A stretch of 64,000 nt of DNA from Oscillospiraceae bacterium (GTDB lineage: Bacteria; Bacillota; Clostridia; Oscillospirales; Oscillospiraceae): assembly GCA_017540645.1 (NCBI GenBank), contig JAFYAQ010000013.1:1-64000 (forward strand). Direction: 5' to 3'. Numbering within the stretch: the first letter of the stretch is position 1; every line of letters begins with the position of its first letter. The notes below the pieces were generated by a model. The model saw only the letters and a list, made by a program, of their open reading frames with translations. It ran no database searches and was not told the origin of the DNA. The position numbers and the translations under genes were made by a program. Positions 1-9,843 of this stretch are shown here, piece after piece.

Positions 1-1764
<1,764 letters not shown>

Positions 1765-1780
1765 GCAATAAAAAACAAGA

Positions 1781-1814
1781 AAAAAGTGAGGCGAATTTTC
1801 GCCTCACTTTTTTT
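1781..1814. terminator. Bidirectional intrinsic terminator
   Basis: Inverted repeat GTGAGGCGA / TCGCCTCAC flanked by an A-run on the left and a T-run on the right. It can end both the ppdK transcript and the convergent transporter transcript. Confidence 0.9.
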
Positions 1815-1863
1815 AATCGCCGAAAAAGTCTGGGGCCTTGTCAACAAGAACGCTGCGGCCCGC

Positions 1864-2778
1864 TTACAGCACTGCCACCAGAACGGCGATGATCAGAGAG
1901 CTGATGATAAAGGAGCAGGAGGTAATGAAGCTGCACAGGCCCACGTCTCCCTTGAAGCGCTCCGTGAAAATGGCGGACAGGCTGGGGATGGGGGCAAAGG
2001 CGCACAGCACCAGGACCTTCCGGACCGACAGATCAAAGGGGGTAAGGGTATAGAAGACGACGGCCGCGGCCAGGGCGAAGAGGTACTTTCTCACCAGCAC
2101 GAAGCTTGCCTCCTTCAGGTAAGTCCGGTTGAAACGGATCTCAAACATCATCCCCATCATGAACATGGACACAAAGGCGTTGGCGCTGCCGGTGAGCTGA
2201 CAGATCTGCGTCACCGGGGCGGGGATGGGGATGCGCAGAAGGACACACAGGATCATCAGGATATAGACCACCAGCGGCACGGAGGTGAAAAGCCGGCGCA
2301 GCACATCCCGGACCGTCAGCTTCTCTCCGTCCGTGCGGCAGACGCTGCTGGCCACGATGTAGTGGCCGCCGGTGCACATGGGGGAGTTGCCCGCGTCAAA
2401 GAGCGCCGCCACCGCCACGCCGGTGTTCCCCATGAACTGCTGGGCGAAGGGGATCAGGAAATTCCCCATGTTGAAGCCGGTGACGCACATGATATCCAGG
2501 CAGCGAAGCTTTTTGTCCCGGAGGGGACGGGACGTGAGCACCGCGTACAGGCTGTTGAGAATGTTGAGGATAAAGGCCGCCACCGCCACGCCCAACAGGC
2601 TCATGTCCAGCCGCTGGGAGCCGAAGGAGGCGATCACCGCGCAGGGCAGGGTGACATTGATGGTGATCTTTGCCAGGATCCGGTAGTCTGTGGGACCGAA
2701 AAAGCCGATGGCCTTGAGCACATAGCCCAGAGTCAGGGGAAAGAACATGGACAGGAGCTTGATGATGACCGTCTGCAT
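1864..2778 (-). CDS. AEC (auxin efflux carrier) family transporter
   Basis: A 304-residue integral membrane protein with about ten hydrophobic segments and the duplicated layout of AEC permeases, which export small organic anions or amino acids. The N-terminal LGYVLKAIGFF and TINVTLPCAVI stretches and the mid-protein FNMGNFLIPF are typical of the family. The substrate cannot be read from sequence. The ATG has a good Shine-Dalgarno (AAAGGAGG). It is the last gene of a leftward run after rarA and the DUF951 gene (58-bp gap) and ends at the bidirectional terminator. Confidence 0.9.
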   Translation of the reverse strand: MQTVIIKLLSMFFPLTLGYVLKAIGFFGPTDYRILAKITINVTLPCAVIASFGSQRLDMSLLGVAVAAFILNILNSLYAVLTSRPLRDKKLRCLDIMCVTGFNMGNFLIPFAQQFMGNTGVAVAALFDAGNSPMCTGGHYIVASSVCRTDGEKLTVRDVLRRLFTSVPLVVYILMILCVLLRIPIPAPVTQICQLTGSANAFVSMFMMGMMFEIRFNRTYLKEASFVLVRKYLFALAAAVVFYTLTPFDLSVRKVLVLCAFAPIPSLSAIFTERFKGDVGLCSFITSCSFIISSLIIAVLVAVL

Positions 2779-2836
2779 GGAGAGCCTCCTTTACTTGTTG
2801 ATGCGGCGGGGGCGGGGATGGTCCCCGGCCCCGGTT

Positions 2837-3022
2837 TCAGCTCTCCGGGCGCTCGATCTTCCGGATCTGCTTTTCAAACTTCTGCCGGGGGCCCAGGACC
2901 TCCCGGCCGCAGCCCAGACAGCGGAGGCGGAAGTCCGCCCCGATGCGCAGCACCAACCAGCGGTCAGAGCCGCAGGGGTGCTGCTTTTTCATTGTCAGCG
3001 TGTCGCCCAGACGCACATCCAT
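2837..3022 (-). CDS. DUF951 family small protein
   Basis: A 61-residue protein with the conserved Firmicutes DUF951 (YyzM-like) pattern: M-K-K-x-HPCG near residue 15, WLVLRIGADFRLRC, then CGREV and a basic tail. The Cys pair CLGC suggests a metal-binding or nucleic-acid-binding mini-domain, which is an inference; the family function is unknown. It lies 10 bp downstream of rarA in the same orientation, so co-transcription is likely. Length and motif order fit the family, and no other reading frame there looks real. Confidence 0.88.
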   Translation of the reverse strand: MDVRLGDTLTMKKQHPCGSDRWLVLRIGADFRLRCLGCGREVLGPRQKFEKQIRKIERPES

Positions 3023-3032
3023 TCCCGTCGCC

Positions 3033-4304
3033 TCATTTCTTGATCGCGTCCCAGTAGGCCCGGGCGGCCTGCTCGGTCTTGTTGTCGCCGTACTCGTAGT
3101 AGCGGGCGTCCTTCAGATTGTCCGGCAGGTACTGCTGGCGGACCCAGTGGTGAGGGAAGCTGTGGGGGTAGAGATAGCCCTGCTCCCGTTCGAAGCCGGT
3201 CCCGTCCGCGTGGACGTTCTGCAGTTCCCGGGGCACGGGCCCCGCCTTGCCCGAGCGGACGTCGGCCATGGCCGCGTCGATGGACATGACCACGGAATTG
3301 GACTTGGGCGCGGTGGCCAGCAGCAGCACCGCCTCCGCCAGGGGCAGCCGCGCCTCCGGCAGGCCCAGCTGCAGCGCCGTGTCTACGCAGGCCTTCACGA
3401 TGGGGACGGCCTGGGGGTAGGCAAGGCCGATGTCCTCGCTGGCGGAGCAGAGGATCCTCCGGCAGGCCCCCGGCAGGTCCCCGGCCTCCAGCAGACGGGC
3501 CAGATAGTGGAGCGCCGCGTCCGGGTCCGAGCCCCGGAGGGATTTCATCAGGGCGGAGACGGCGTCAAAATGCTCATCCCCCTCCCGGTCGTAGTGCATG
3601 GCGCTGCGCTGGGTCACGGCCCGGGCGTCCTCGGCCGTCAGCAGCACGGCTCCGTCCCGCCGCGGCGCCGCGGCAAACAGCAGCTCCACCGCGTTCAGAG
3701 CCTTGCGCACGTCGCCGCCGCAGCCCTGGGCCACCAGACGCACCACCTCCGGCTCGCAGCGGGCCTCCAGCCCCTCCCGTTCCGACAGCAGCCGAAGCGC
3801 CCGCTGCACCGCCCCCTCCACCTCCCGGGGAGAGATGGATTTGAACTCGAACACCGTGCTGCGGGACAGCACCGCGTTGTATACGTAGAAATACGGGTTC
3901 TCCGTGGTGGAGGCGATCAGGGTGATGGATCCGTTCTCTATGAATTCCAGCAGACTCTGCTGCTGCTTTTTGTTGAAATACTGGATCTCGTCCAGATAGA
4001 GCAGGATGCCGTTGGGGGCCAGCATGGTGTCCAGCTCGTCGATGATGGAGCGGATGTCCGAAAGGCCCGCCGTGGTGGCGTTCAGCTTCCGCAGCGAGCG
4101 GTTGGTCTTTTCGGCGATGATCCGGGCCACCGTGGTTTTGCCGGTGCCGGAGGGCCCGTAAAAGATCATGTTGGGGATCTGGCCGCTCTCGATGATCCGG
4201 CGCAGCAGCCCGCCCTCTCCCAATATGTGGTTCTGGCCCACCACGTCGTCCAGCTCCGTGGGGCGCAGCTCGTCCGCCAGGGGACGGTAGGTGTTCCGGG
4301 GCAC
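3033..4304 (-). CDS. rarA: Replication-associated recombination protein A, AAA+ ATPase
   Basis: A 423-residue clamp-loader-like AAA+ protein of the RarA/MgsA/WRNIP1 family, which acts at stalled replication forks. The RPTELDDVVGQNHILG motif opens the protein. Walker A is GPSGTGKT at residues 50-57, Walker B is LLYLDEIQYF, and sensor 1 is STTENP. The helical tetramerisation tail contains HWVRQQYLP. The chosen start is GTG with AGGGGG eight bases upstream; no better start is seen. A leftward SigA-like promoter precedes it and diverges from the lysA promoter. DUF951 and the AEC transporter follow. Confidence 0.96.
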   Translation of the reverse strand: MPRNTYRPLADELRPTELDDVVGQNHILGEGGLLRRIIESGQIPNMIFYGPSGTGKTTVARIIAEKTNRSLRKLNATTAGLSDIRSIIDELDTMLAPNGILLYLDEIQYFNKKQQQSLLEFIENGSITLIASTTENPYFYVYNAVLSRSTVFEFKSISPREVEGAVQRALRLLSEREGLEARCEPEVVRLVAQGCGGDVRKALNAVELLFAAAPRRDGAVLLTAEDARAVTQRSAMHYDREGDEHFDAVSALMKSLRGSDPDAALHYLARLLEAGDLPGACRRILCSASEDIGLAYPQAVPIVKACVDTALQLGLPEARLPLAEAVLLLATAPKSNSVVMSIDAAMADVRSGKAGPVPRELQNVHADGTGFEREQGYLYPHSFPHHWVRQQYLPDNLKDARYYEYGDNKTEQAARAYWDAIKK

Positions 4305-4337
4305 AGGCGATCCCCCCTTGCAAAAGTCTTATCATAT

Positions 4338-4366
4338 ATTATACTACCCTTTTTTTCCCGGGGCAA
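4338..4366 (-). promoter_or_regulatory. SigA-type promoter for rarA operon
   Basis: Read on the minus strand, TTGCCC, 17-bp spacer, TATAAT. It sits about 35 bp upstream of the rarA GTG and is divergent from the lysA promoter. Confidence 0.8.
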
Positions 4367-4383
4367 GTCCCGGACAACAGGGC

Positions 4384-4412
4384 TTGACTTTCTCTTATTA
4401 GCGTGTTAAATT
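4384..4412 (+). promoter_or_regulatory. SigA-type promoter for lysA
   Basis: TTGACT, 17-bp spacer, TAAATT with an extended TGt immediately before the -10. The predicted start of transcription lies about 25 bases before the lysA ATG. Confidence 0.7.
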
Positions 4413-4442
4413 GATAAAACTACAATGACAGGAGAAAAGCCC

Positions 4443-5738
4443 ATGCTGACAGACAACATCACCCGCGACGAGAGCGGCGCGCTGCTGTTCGCCGGACAGT
4501 CCGTGAACGCGCTGGCCGACCGCTACGGAACGCCGCTGTACTTAATGGACGAGGATCGCATCCGTCAAAACTGCCGGATGTATCTGGAGGCCTTCCGGGA
4601 CTATTTCGGAGAGGGCTCCCGGCCCCTCTACGCCGGCAAGGCGGCCTCCTTCCGGCAGATGTACCGTATCATGGCCGAGGAGGGCATGGGCATCGACGCG
4701 GTATCTCCCGGGGAGATCGCCACCGCTCTCTCCGCGGGCTTCCCCGCCGAAAACATTTACTACCACGGGGACGGCAAGACCGACGCGGACATCGCCTTCG
4801 CCCTGGATAAGGGAGTGGGCTGTTTCATCGTGGACAACGGAGATGAGCTGATCTCCCTCAACGAGGCCGCCGAGGCCCGGGGCATCCGGCAGAAGGTGCT
4901 GCTGCGCATCACCCCCGGCATCGACCCCCACACCTATGCGGCCATCAACACCGGCGCGGTGGACGTGAAGTTCGGCGTCCCCATCGAGACGGGGCAGGCC
5001 ATGGAGTTCGTGCGCGCCGCCATGACCATGGAAAACCTGGATGTGGCGGGCCTGCACTGCCATGTGGGTTCCATGGTGTTCTTTGAAAACGTCTACCTGC
5101 GCACGGTGGATCTCATGGTCGGCTTCATGGCCGAGGTGCGGGACGAGCTGGACATCACCTTCCGCGAGCTGAACCTGGGCGGCGGCTACGGTGTGCGCTA
5201 CACGGATGACGATCCCCACTCGGACATCCCCGCCCGTCTGCGGGAGGTGGCCGCCCGGCTGAAGGAGAAGCTCAGCGCCGCCGATCTGCCTCTGCCCAAC
5301 TTTTTGATGGAGCCGGGCCGCAGCATCGTGGCCGATGCGGGCATGACGGTCTACACCGTCTGCAGCGTCAAGCGCATCCCCGGCTACAAGAGCTATGTGA
5401 TCACCGACGGCGGCATGACCGACAATCCCCGCTACTGTCTCTACGGAGCGGAGTACACCGTGCTGCACACCGAAAAGCGCCGGGGTCTGCGGGCCATTTA
5501 CGATCTGGCCGGGCGCTGCTGCGAGAGCGGCGATATCATCCAGCCCGCCATCAGCCTGCCGGTGGGTACCCATCGGGGCGACCGGGTGGCCGTATGCACC
5601 ACGGGGGCTTATAACTACTCCATGGCCTCCAACTACAACCGCTTCCCCCGTCCGCCGGTGGTGATGCTCCGCCGCGGCGAGAGCTTTCTCGCCGTGCGCC
5701 GGGAGACGGTGGAGGACGTCTGCGCCCTGGATATTTGA
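4443..5738 (+). CDS. lysA: Diaminopimelate decarboxylase
   Basis: PLP enzyme of the alanine-racemase fold that converts meso-diaminopimelate to lysine, the last step of lysine synthesis. The PLP Lys is K66 in PLYAGKAASF. The protein also shows HCHVGS, the glycine-rich LNLGGGYG, EPGRSIV and the C-terminal CCESGD substrate and dimer motif. Total length is 431 residues. The start was set at the second in-frame ATG because AGGAG lies eight bases before it; the upstream ATG at 4425 overlaps this site. The gene is monocistronic, between its own promoter and a strong terminator. Confidence 0.96.
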   Translation: MLTDNITRDESGALLFAGQSVNALADRYGTPLYLMDEDRIRQNCRMYLEAFRDYFGEGSRPLYAGKAASFRQMYRIMAEEGMGIDAVSPGEIATALSAGFPAENIYYHGDGKTDADIAFALDKGVGCFIVDNGDELISLNEAAEARGIRQKVLLRITPGIDPHTYAAINTGAVDVKFGVPIETGQAMEFVRAAMTMENLDVAGLHCHVGSMVFFENVYLRTVDLMVGFMAEVRDELDITFRELNLGGGYGVRYTDDDPHSDIPARLREVAARLKEKLSAADLPLPNFLMEPGRSIVADAGMTVYTVCSVKRIPGYKSYVITDGGMTDNPRYCLYGAEYTVLHTEKRRGLRAIYDLAGRCCESGDIIQPAISLPVGTHRGDRVAVCTTGAYNYSMASNYNRFPRPPVVMLRRGESFLAVRRETVEDVCALDI

Positions 5739-5755
5739 AAGCCGAATAGAGAGCG

Positions 5756-5787
5756 AAAGGGGCCTGTTTTGCCGCAGGCCCCTTTTT
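5756..5787 (+). terminator. Intrinsic terminator of lysA
   Basis: Stem AAAGGGGCCTG / CAGGCCCCTTT with an eight-base loop, followed by a T-run. Confidence 0.9.
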
Positions 5788-5803
5788 CTCTGCGGCTTTT
5801 CGG

Positions 5804-5867
5804 TTGTCATTTGCCGCCGCATGTGCTATACTTAAACTCCCATAAAAAGGGGCTGCCTTTTTATGGG
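5804..5867 (+). promoter_or_regulatory. Extended -10 promoter plus 5'-terminal hairpin
   Basis: TTGTCA, 17-bp spacer, TATACT preceded by TGc, at 5804-5832. The predicted transcript start near 5839 coincides with a perfect 11-bp stem (CCCATAAAAAG / CTTTTTATGGG, loop of seven). The hairpin has no T-run after it. It is therefore more likely a 5'-end stabiliser or a regulatory hairpin than a terminator. Confidence 0.7.
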
Positions 5868-5915
5868 AAAACAGGATTATCATAGAAAAATCCCAAATGA
5901 CAGGAGGGTCTTTAT

Positions 5916-7082
5916 ATGCCGCCCAGAGGACACAGTTCCAGCTCTCACTCTTCTTCCTTCCACTCTTCCGGAAGCTCCTTCCGTTCCTCTTCCTTCCGCT
6001 CGTCCGGCAGCTCCTCCCGGGGGCCCAGCTCCCATTCCTCCAGCTCCTACAGCTCCCGGCCCTCTTTCAGCGGCCGGTCCACGTCTTTCAGCAAGCCCGC
6101 CTCCGGCAAGGGTCCCAGCCAGCATTCATCCAGCAGCTGGACCAGCGCCCCCGCGGCCAGCGCCCCGGCGCCCCGCCCGCACCCGGCGACCTGGCGTCCC
6201 CGGGTGAACCAGCCCACCGGCTTCGTGACGGCCACCCACCAGCGGCCCATCTACTATTACGGCCGCCGCCACAGCTACGCCTACTACCCCCTGGCCTGGG
6301 TGGACGTGAAGACCGGCACCAGCTACCAGCAGGGCTATTACGACGAAAACGGCCAGCGCTATGACAGTGTGACCTTTGAGGAGAACGGCAACTACAAAAA
6401 CGTGGTCTGCCACTGCCCCTACTGCGACAGCGAAACCGTCATGGACCTGAGCGCCGGAGAGGTGGAGGACCACTCCCTGAAGTGCCCCAACTGCGGCGGG
6501 ACCATGGAGATCCGCTCCGAGCTGGACAGCATCCTCAGCGAGGACGCCGCCCGGGAGGAGAGCGCCGCCGCATCCCAGGCCTCCTACGACCCGGAGATCA
6601 AAAGGAAAAAGAGCCGGGGCTATTTCTGGATCATTGTGGCGATGGTCATTATGATCCTGGGCATCAGCCGCAGTATGCGCCGGCACCAGGCCCAGACCGT
6701 CTCCCCGGATATCCCCGGTATCCAGATCATCGAGAACAGCGGTGCCTCCGGCCAGGAGGCCGCCCTGGACGCCCCCGTCTACCTGGAAAAGCAGGCCGAC
6801 GGCAGCTACCATGTGGTCACGGACGTGGTCCGGGCGGATAAAATCCTCTATTATGACGCCAACGCGGACAGCTATTACGACGAGGACACGGACTGCTGGC
6901 TCTGGAAAAACACGGACATGGACCCCGCCGTGTGGCAGTACTGGTACGAGGACATCTCCTCCGACTACGAATCCGGCTGGATGGAGCACGACGACGACGG
7001 CTGGCATATCGAGACGACGGACGGGAAGTGGGTCTCCCTGCCTGCCAAGTACAACAGCGACCGGCTGTGGTATATTGAGTAA
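5916..7082 (+). CDS. Ser-rich, zinc-ribbon, single-pass membrane protein of unknown function
   Basis: A 388-residue protein I do not recognise as a named family. Residues 1-70 are a low-complexity Ser/Arg/His tract. A Tyr-rich segment and a zinc ribbon follow, with Cys at 165/167/170 and CPNC at 190-193. One transmembrane helix spans about residues 235-252. The tail is acidic, Trp/Tyr-rich and has repeated DADSYYDEDTDCWLW-like motifs. Topology is probably an N-terminal cytoplasmic Ser-rich/zinc part and an external acidic tail, which is an inference. AGGAGG lies eight bases before the ATG. It has its own promoter, and nth follows after 27 bp. Confidence 0.85.
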   Translation: MPPRGHSSSSHSSSFHSSGSSFRSSSFRSSGSSSRGPSSHSSSSYSSRPSFSGRSTSFSKPASGKGPSQHSSSSWTSAPAASAPAPRPHPATWRPRVNQPTGFVTATHQRPIYYYGRRHSYAYYPLAWVDVKTGTSYQQGYYDENGQRYDSVTFEENGNYKNVVCHCPYCDSETVMDLSAGEVEDHSLKCPNCGGTMEIRSELDSILSEDAAREESAAASQASYDPEIKRKKSRGYFWIIVAMVIMILGISRSMRRHQAQTVSPDIPGIQIIENSGASGQEAALDAPVYLEKQADGSYHVVTDVVRADKILYYDANADSYYDEDTDCWLWKNTDMDPAVWQYWYEDISSDYESGWMEHDDDGWHIETTDGKWVSLPAKYNSDRLWYIE

Positions 7083-7109
7083 TAAATAAAACGCACAGGA
7101 GAAAAAGAC

Positions 7110-7745
7110 ATGCGCACACCCGAACAGGTGGACGGCATCATCGCCGCCCTGGAGGCAGAGTACCCGGACGCGGACTGCAGTCTGGACGAGCGCCAGGCAT
7201 GGAAACTGCTGGTGCAGGTGCGCCTGGCGGCCCAGTGTACGGACGCGCGGGTCAACCAGGTGACGCCCGCCCTGTTTGCCCGCTTCCCGGACCCGGCGGC
7301 CATGGCCGCCGCGGAGATCGGGGAGGTGGAGGAGCTGATCCGCTCCTGCGGCTTTTACCACGGCAAGGCCCGGGACCTGATCCTCCAGGCCAACCAGCTC
7401 ATGGACCGCTTCGGCGGCCGGGTGCCCGACAACATGGACGATCTGCTGACCCTGGCCGGGGTGGGGCGCAAGAGCGCCAACCTGATATTGGGGGACGTGT
7501 TCGGCGTCCCGGGCAGCGTGGTGGTGGACACCCACTGCATCCGGCTCAGCAACCGCATGGGCCTGGTGGACAACGAGAAGGACCCGGTGAAGATCGAGCG
7601 GCAGCTCCGCGCCATCCTGCCGGCGGAAAAGAGCAACGACTTCTGCCACCGGCTGGTGCTCCACGGCCGGGCCGTCTGCACCGCGAGAAAGCCGGAGTGC
7701 GAGCGCTGCTGCTGCGCGGTATTCTGCAAAACCATGGATCACTGA
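7110..7745 (+). CDS. nth: Endonuclease III (DNA glycosylase/AP lyase)
   Basis: Base-excision repair enzyme that removes oxidised pyrimidines and cleaves abasic sites. The helix-hairpin-helix LAGVGRKSAN carries the catalytic Lys121, and Asp140 sits in VDTHCIRLSNRMG. The 4Fe-4S loop has the canonical C-x6-C-x2-C-x5-C at Cys190/197/200/206. At 211 residues it is the standard length. Its N-terminal helix reads LLVQVRLAAQCTDARVN where LSAQTTDxxVN is usual, a mild variation. AGGAG precedes the ATG. It is probably co-transcribed with the preceding membrane protein gene. Confidence 0.96.
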   Translation: MRTPEQVDGIIAALEAEYPDADCSLDERQAWKLLVQVRLAAQCTDARVNQVTPALFARFPDPAAMAAAEIGEVEELIRSCGFYHGKARDLILQANQLMDRFGGRVPDNMDDLLTLAGVGRKSANLILGDVFGVPGSVVVDTHCIRLSNRMGLVDNEKDPVKIERQLRAILPAEKSNDFCHRLVLHGRAVCTARKPECERCCCAVFCKTMDH

Positions 7746-7768
7746 AAACTCCAATAGCAAATGAGTTT

Positions 7769-7809
7769 CCCCCTGTGACCGGCGGATCTGTACCGCCGAT
7801 CACAGGGGG
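7769..7809. terminator. Large hairpin between convergent nth and symporter genes
   Basis: Inverted repeat of about 17 bp with arms starting CCCCCTGTGA and ending TCACAGGGGG and a seven-base loop. No clear T-run follows on either side. A bidirectional terminator is the likeliest role. Confidence 0.6.
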
Positions 7810-7847
7810 AATATCATTATGCTTTCCGTTGAAGGGTGCAGGCTTTC

Positions 7848-9269
7848 TCAGTCCTTGGCAAAATGCTCCCGGACCAGCTTGATGATCACCGGGCTCAGGG
7901 CCAGGATGGCGATCAGGTTGGGGATGGCCATGAAGCCGTTGAGGGCGTCGGCCAGGTTCCAGGCGTCGGAGAGGGACATGGTGGCGCCGATGATGGCGAA
8001 GACAACGAACACCAGCTTATAGGCGACGCTGAACTTGGTCCCGAAGAGATACTCGAAGCAGCGGGTGCCGTAGAGGCTCCAGCTCAGGATGGTGGACAGG
8101 GCGAACAGCGCCAGGCACAGGGCCAGGATAATGCTGCCGAGGCCCCCGCCCAGGACGGAGCTCAGGGAGGCGGAGACGATGGAGGCGCCGCCGCTGGTGC
8201 CCCAGGCGATCTCGTTGCCGCCGGAGCAGTAGCAGCTCAGGACGGTCAGCGCGGTCAGGGTGCAGATCACGATGGTGTCCATGAAGACTTCGAAGATACC
8301 GAACATGCCCTGCTTGACGGGATCGGTCTCGCTGGTGGCGGCGTGGGCCATGGGCGCGGAGCCGAGACCGGCCTCGTTGGAGAAGCAGCCCCGGGCGATG
8401 CCCTTGGTGATGGAGGAGGCGATGGTGATGCCGAAGGCGCCGCCCAGCGCGGCCTCGGCATTGAAAGCGCCCTTGAAGATCATGGCGAAGACCTGGCCGA
8501 TGTGACCGATGTTGGCGAAGATGACCACCAGGGAGGCGACGATGTAGACCACGGCCATGACGGGGACGATCTTCTCGGTGACGGAGCCGATGCGCTTGAT
8601 GCCGCCGAAGAGGACCAGCGCCACGATGACCGCTACGATGATGCCCACGATCAGGTTGCACAGGGTGAACTCATTGCCCGCGAAGGAGATCATGGTGCCG
8701 CGGACGTTGCCGCCCAGGGCGTCGATGGCAGAGCCGATGCACTCGCCGATGGACTGGACCTGGGTGGCGTTGCCGATGCCGAAGGCAGCCAGCGCGCCGA
8801 AGAGGCAGAACAGGACGCCCAGCCAGCCGAAGCCTTCGCCCAGGCCGTTCTTAATGTAGTACATGGGACCGCCTACCCAGTCGCCCTTGTCGTTGCGCTC
8901 CCGGTACTTGACGGCCAGGGTGACCTCGGCAAACTTGGTGCACATGCCCACCAGCGCGGAGAGCCACATCCAGAAGACGGCGCCGGGGCCGCCGATCACG
9001 ATGGCGCCGGTGACGCCGGCGATGTTGCCGGTGCCCACGGTGGCGGCCAGCGCGGTGGTCAGCGCCTGGAGAGGCGTGACCTCGCCATGGCCGGCCGTCT
9101 GCTTCTTGAAGACCTTGCCCAGGGTGTTCCGCATGGCATAGCCAAACTTGCGGAACTGCAGGAATCGGGTGCTGATGGTGAGAATCACGCCGACGCCGAC
9201 CAGCAGACAGAGTACGACGGAGCCCCACGCGATGTCGTCCAGCTTGGTGATAAATTCGCTGAGAGTCAT
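7848..9269 (-). CDS. Sodium:alanine/glycine symporter (AGCS family)
   Basis: A 473-residue polytopic membrane protein that imports alanine or glycine with Na+. Family marks are QALTTALAATVGTGNIAGVTGAI near the N terminus, the PGAVFWMW segment, GCFSNEAGLGSAPMAHAA, and about ten to eleven hydrophobic helices. The frame continues upstream into the riboswitch, so the start was placed at the ATG with GAGGAGG nine bases upstream. A glycine riboswitch and an intrinsic terminator in the leader predict glycine control, which supports glycine/alanine as substrate. Confidence 0.95.
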   Translation of the reverse strand: MTLSEFITKLDDIAWGSVVLCLLVGVGVILTISTRFLQFRKFGYAMRNTLGKVFKKQTAGHGEVTPLQALTTALAATVGTGNIAGVTGAIVIGGPGAVFWMWLSALVGMCTKFAEVTLAVKYRERNDKGDWVGGPMYYIKNGLGEGFGWLGVLFCLFGALAAFGIGNATQVQSIGECIGSAIDALGGNVRGTMISFAGNEFTLCNLIVGIIVAVIVALVLFGGIKRIGSVTEKIVPVMAVVYIVASLVVIFANIGHIGQVFAMIFKGAFNAEAALGGAFGITIASSITKGIARGCFSNEAGLGSAPMAHAATSETDPVKQGMFGIFEVFMDTIVICTLTALTVLSCYCSGGNEIAWGTSGGASIVSASLSSVLGGGLGSIILALCLALFALSTILSWSLYGTRCFEYLFGTKFSVAYKLVFVVFAIIGATMSLSDAWNLADALNGFMAIPNLIAILALSPVIIKLVREHFAKD

Positions 9270-9336
9270 GGATACTTCCTCCTCTATGGTTTTCTTTCCT
9301 TTTTGTTTCCTTCCAATATAGTGTTTTATGAAGCGC

Positions 9337-9376
9337 AAAAGAAACGAAAACGGACTTCTCCGATTGGGAGAAGCCC
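9337..9376 (-). terminator. Leader terminator (attenuator) of the symporter gene
   Basis: On the minus strand, GGGCTTCTCC / GGAGAAGTCC with a five-base loop, followed by the T-rich GTTTTCGTTTCTTTT. It lies between the glycine aptamer and the coding start, so it is the probable expression platform. Confidence 0.8.
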
Positions 9377-9420
9377 GGCAATAACAAAAGCGCCCCCACA
9401 GCCGCCCGTGGGTTTTTGCC

Positions 9421-9535
9421 CTGTCCTTTTGCCTGAGAGATTCATCCTTGCAGCGCAAGGTCTTGCACCTTCGGCCCTCACGAAATCGTGAGCTTCTCCA
9501 GAGCGCGATCCTCCCTCAGTTGATCCGCCGCGGGA
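9421..9535 (-). ncRNA. Glycine riboswitch (single aptamer visible)
   Basis: The minus strand carries the class-defining pieces in order: CTGGAGAAG, a variable hairpin, GCCGAAGGTGCAA, a second hairpin, then TCTCAGGCAAAAGGACA. Only one complete aptamer is seen. A short GC-rich hairpin at about 9396-9415 on its 3' side could be the degenerate partner helix of a singlet riboswitch. The terminator and symporter gene lie downstream. Whether glycine turns expression on or off cannot be decided by eye. Confidence 0.92.
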
Positions 9536-9578
9536 TCTTCTGCGGGGTTCAGCTCGCACAATATTCATGTATGCAGAT

Positions 9579-9607
9579 AATTTAGCATATATCCATCCCC
9601 GGTGCAA
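9579..9607 (-). promoter_or_regulatory. Promoter of the riboswitch-symporter transcript
   Basis: Minus strand TTGCAC, 17-bp spacer, TAAATT with an extended TGc. The same hexamers occur upstream of spo0A in this window. Confidence 0.7.
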
Positions 9608-9768
9608 CTGTGTAATTTTCCAGTTTTTTCGGTCGATCCCGCCATCCTCCTTGTGTTTATTTACAGAAAGTTCACAATATTGCCGCCTTCGCCCCGGCGG
9701 TCCCGGGGGGCGCCCCGAAATGGCGGGCGGCGTCTGTGCGTTTATCGGCCGCTGCCGCCGAAAAGCTG

Positions 9769-9797
9769 TTGAATTTTACGGAAGGGGGAAGTATAAT
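9769..9797 (+). promoter_or_regulatory. Near-consensus SigA promoter for htpG
   Basis: TTGAAT, 17-bp spacer, TATAAT, about 47 bp before the htpG start codon. No CIRCE-like inverted repeat is visible nearby. Confidence 0.85.
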
Positions 9798-9843
9798 ATT
9801 AAATTGATTATTTGCATCATAAGTTGCAACGGAGGCTGGGACC

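Noticed and set aside
1786..3057. Plus-strand frame of 423 codons opposite the transporter
   Set aside because: His/Gly-rich shadow with no domain signature. The AEC and DUF951 genes account for the region.
9268..9458. N-terminal extension of the symporter (starting MRCKDES)
   Set aside because: It would be translated from the riboswitch and terminator. The ATG at 9269 has a proper ribosome binding site.
7836..9491. A 551-residue plus-strand frame opposite the symporter
   Set aside because: Low-complexity Ala/Gly/Asp shadow of a strongly recognised membrane protein.
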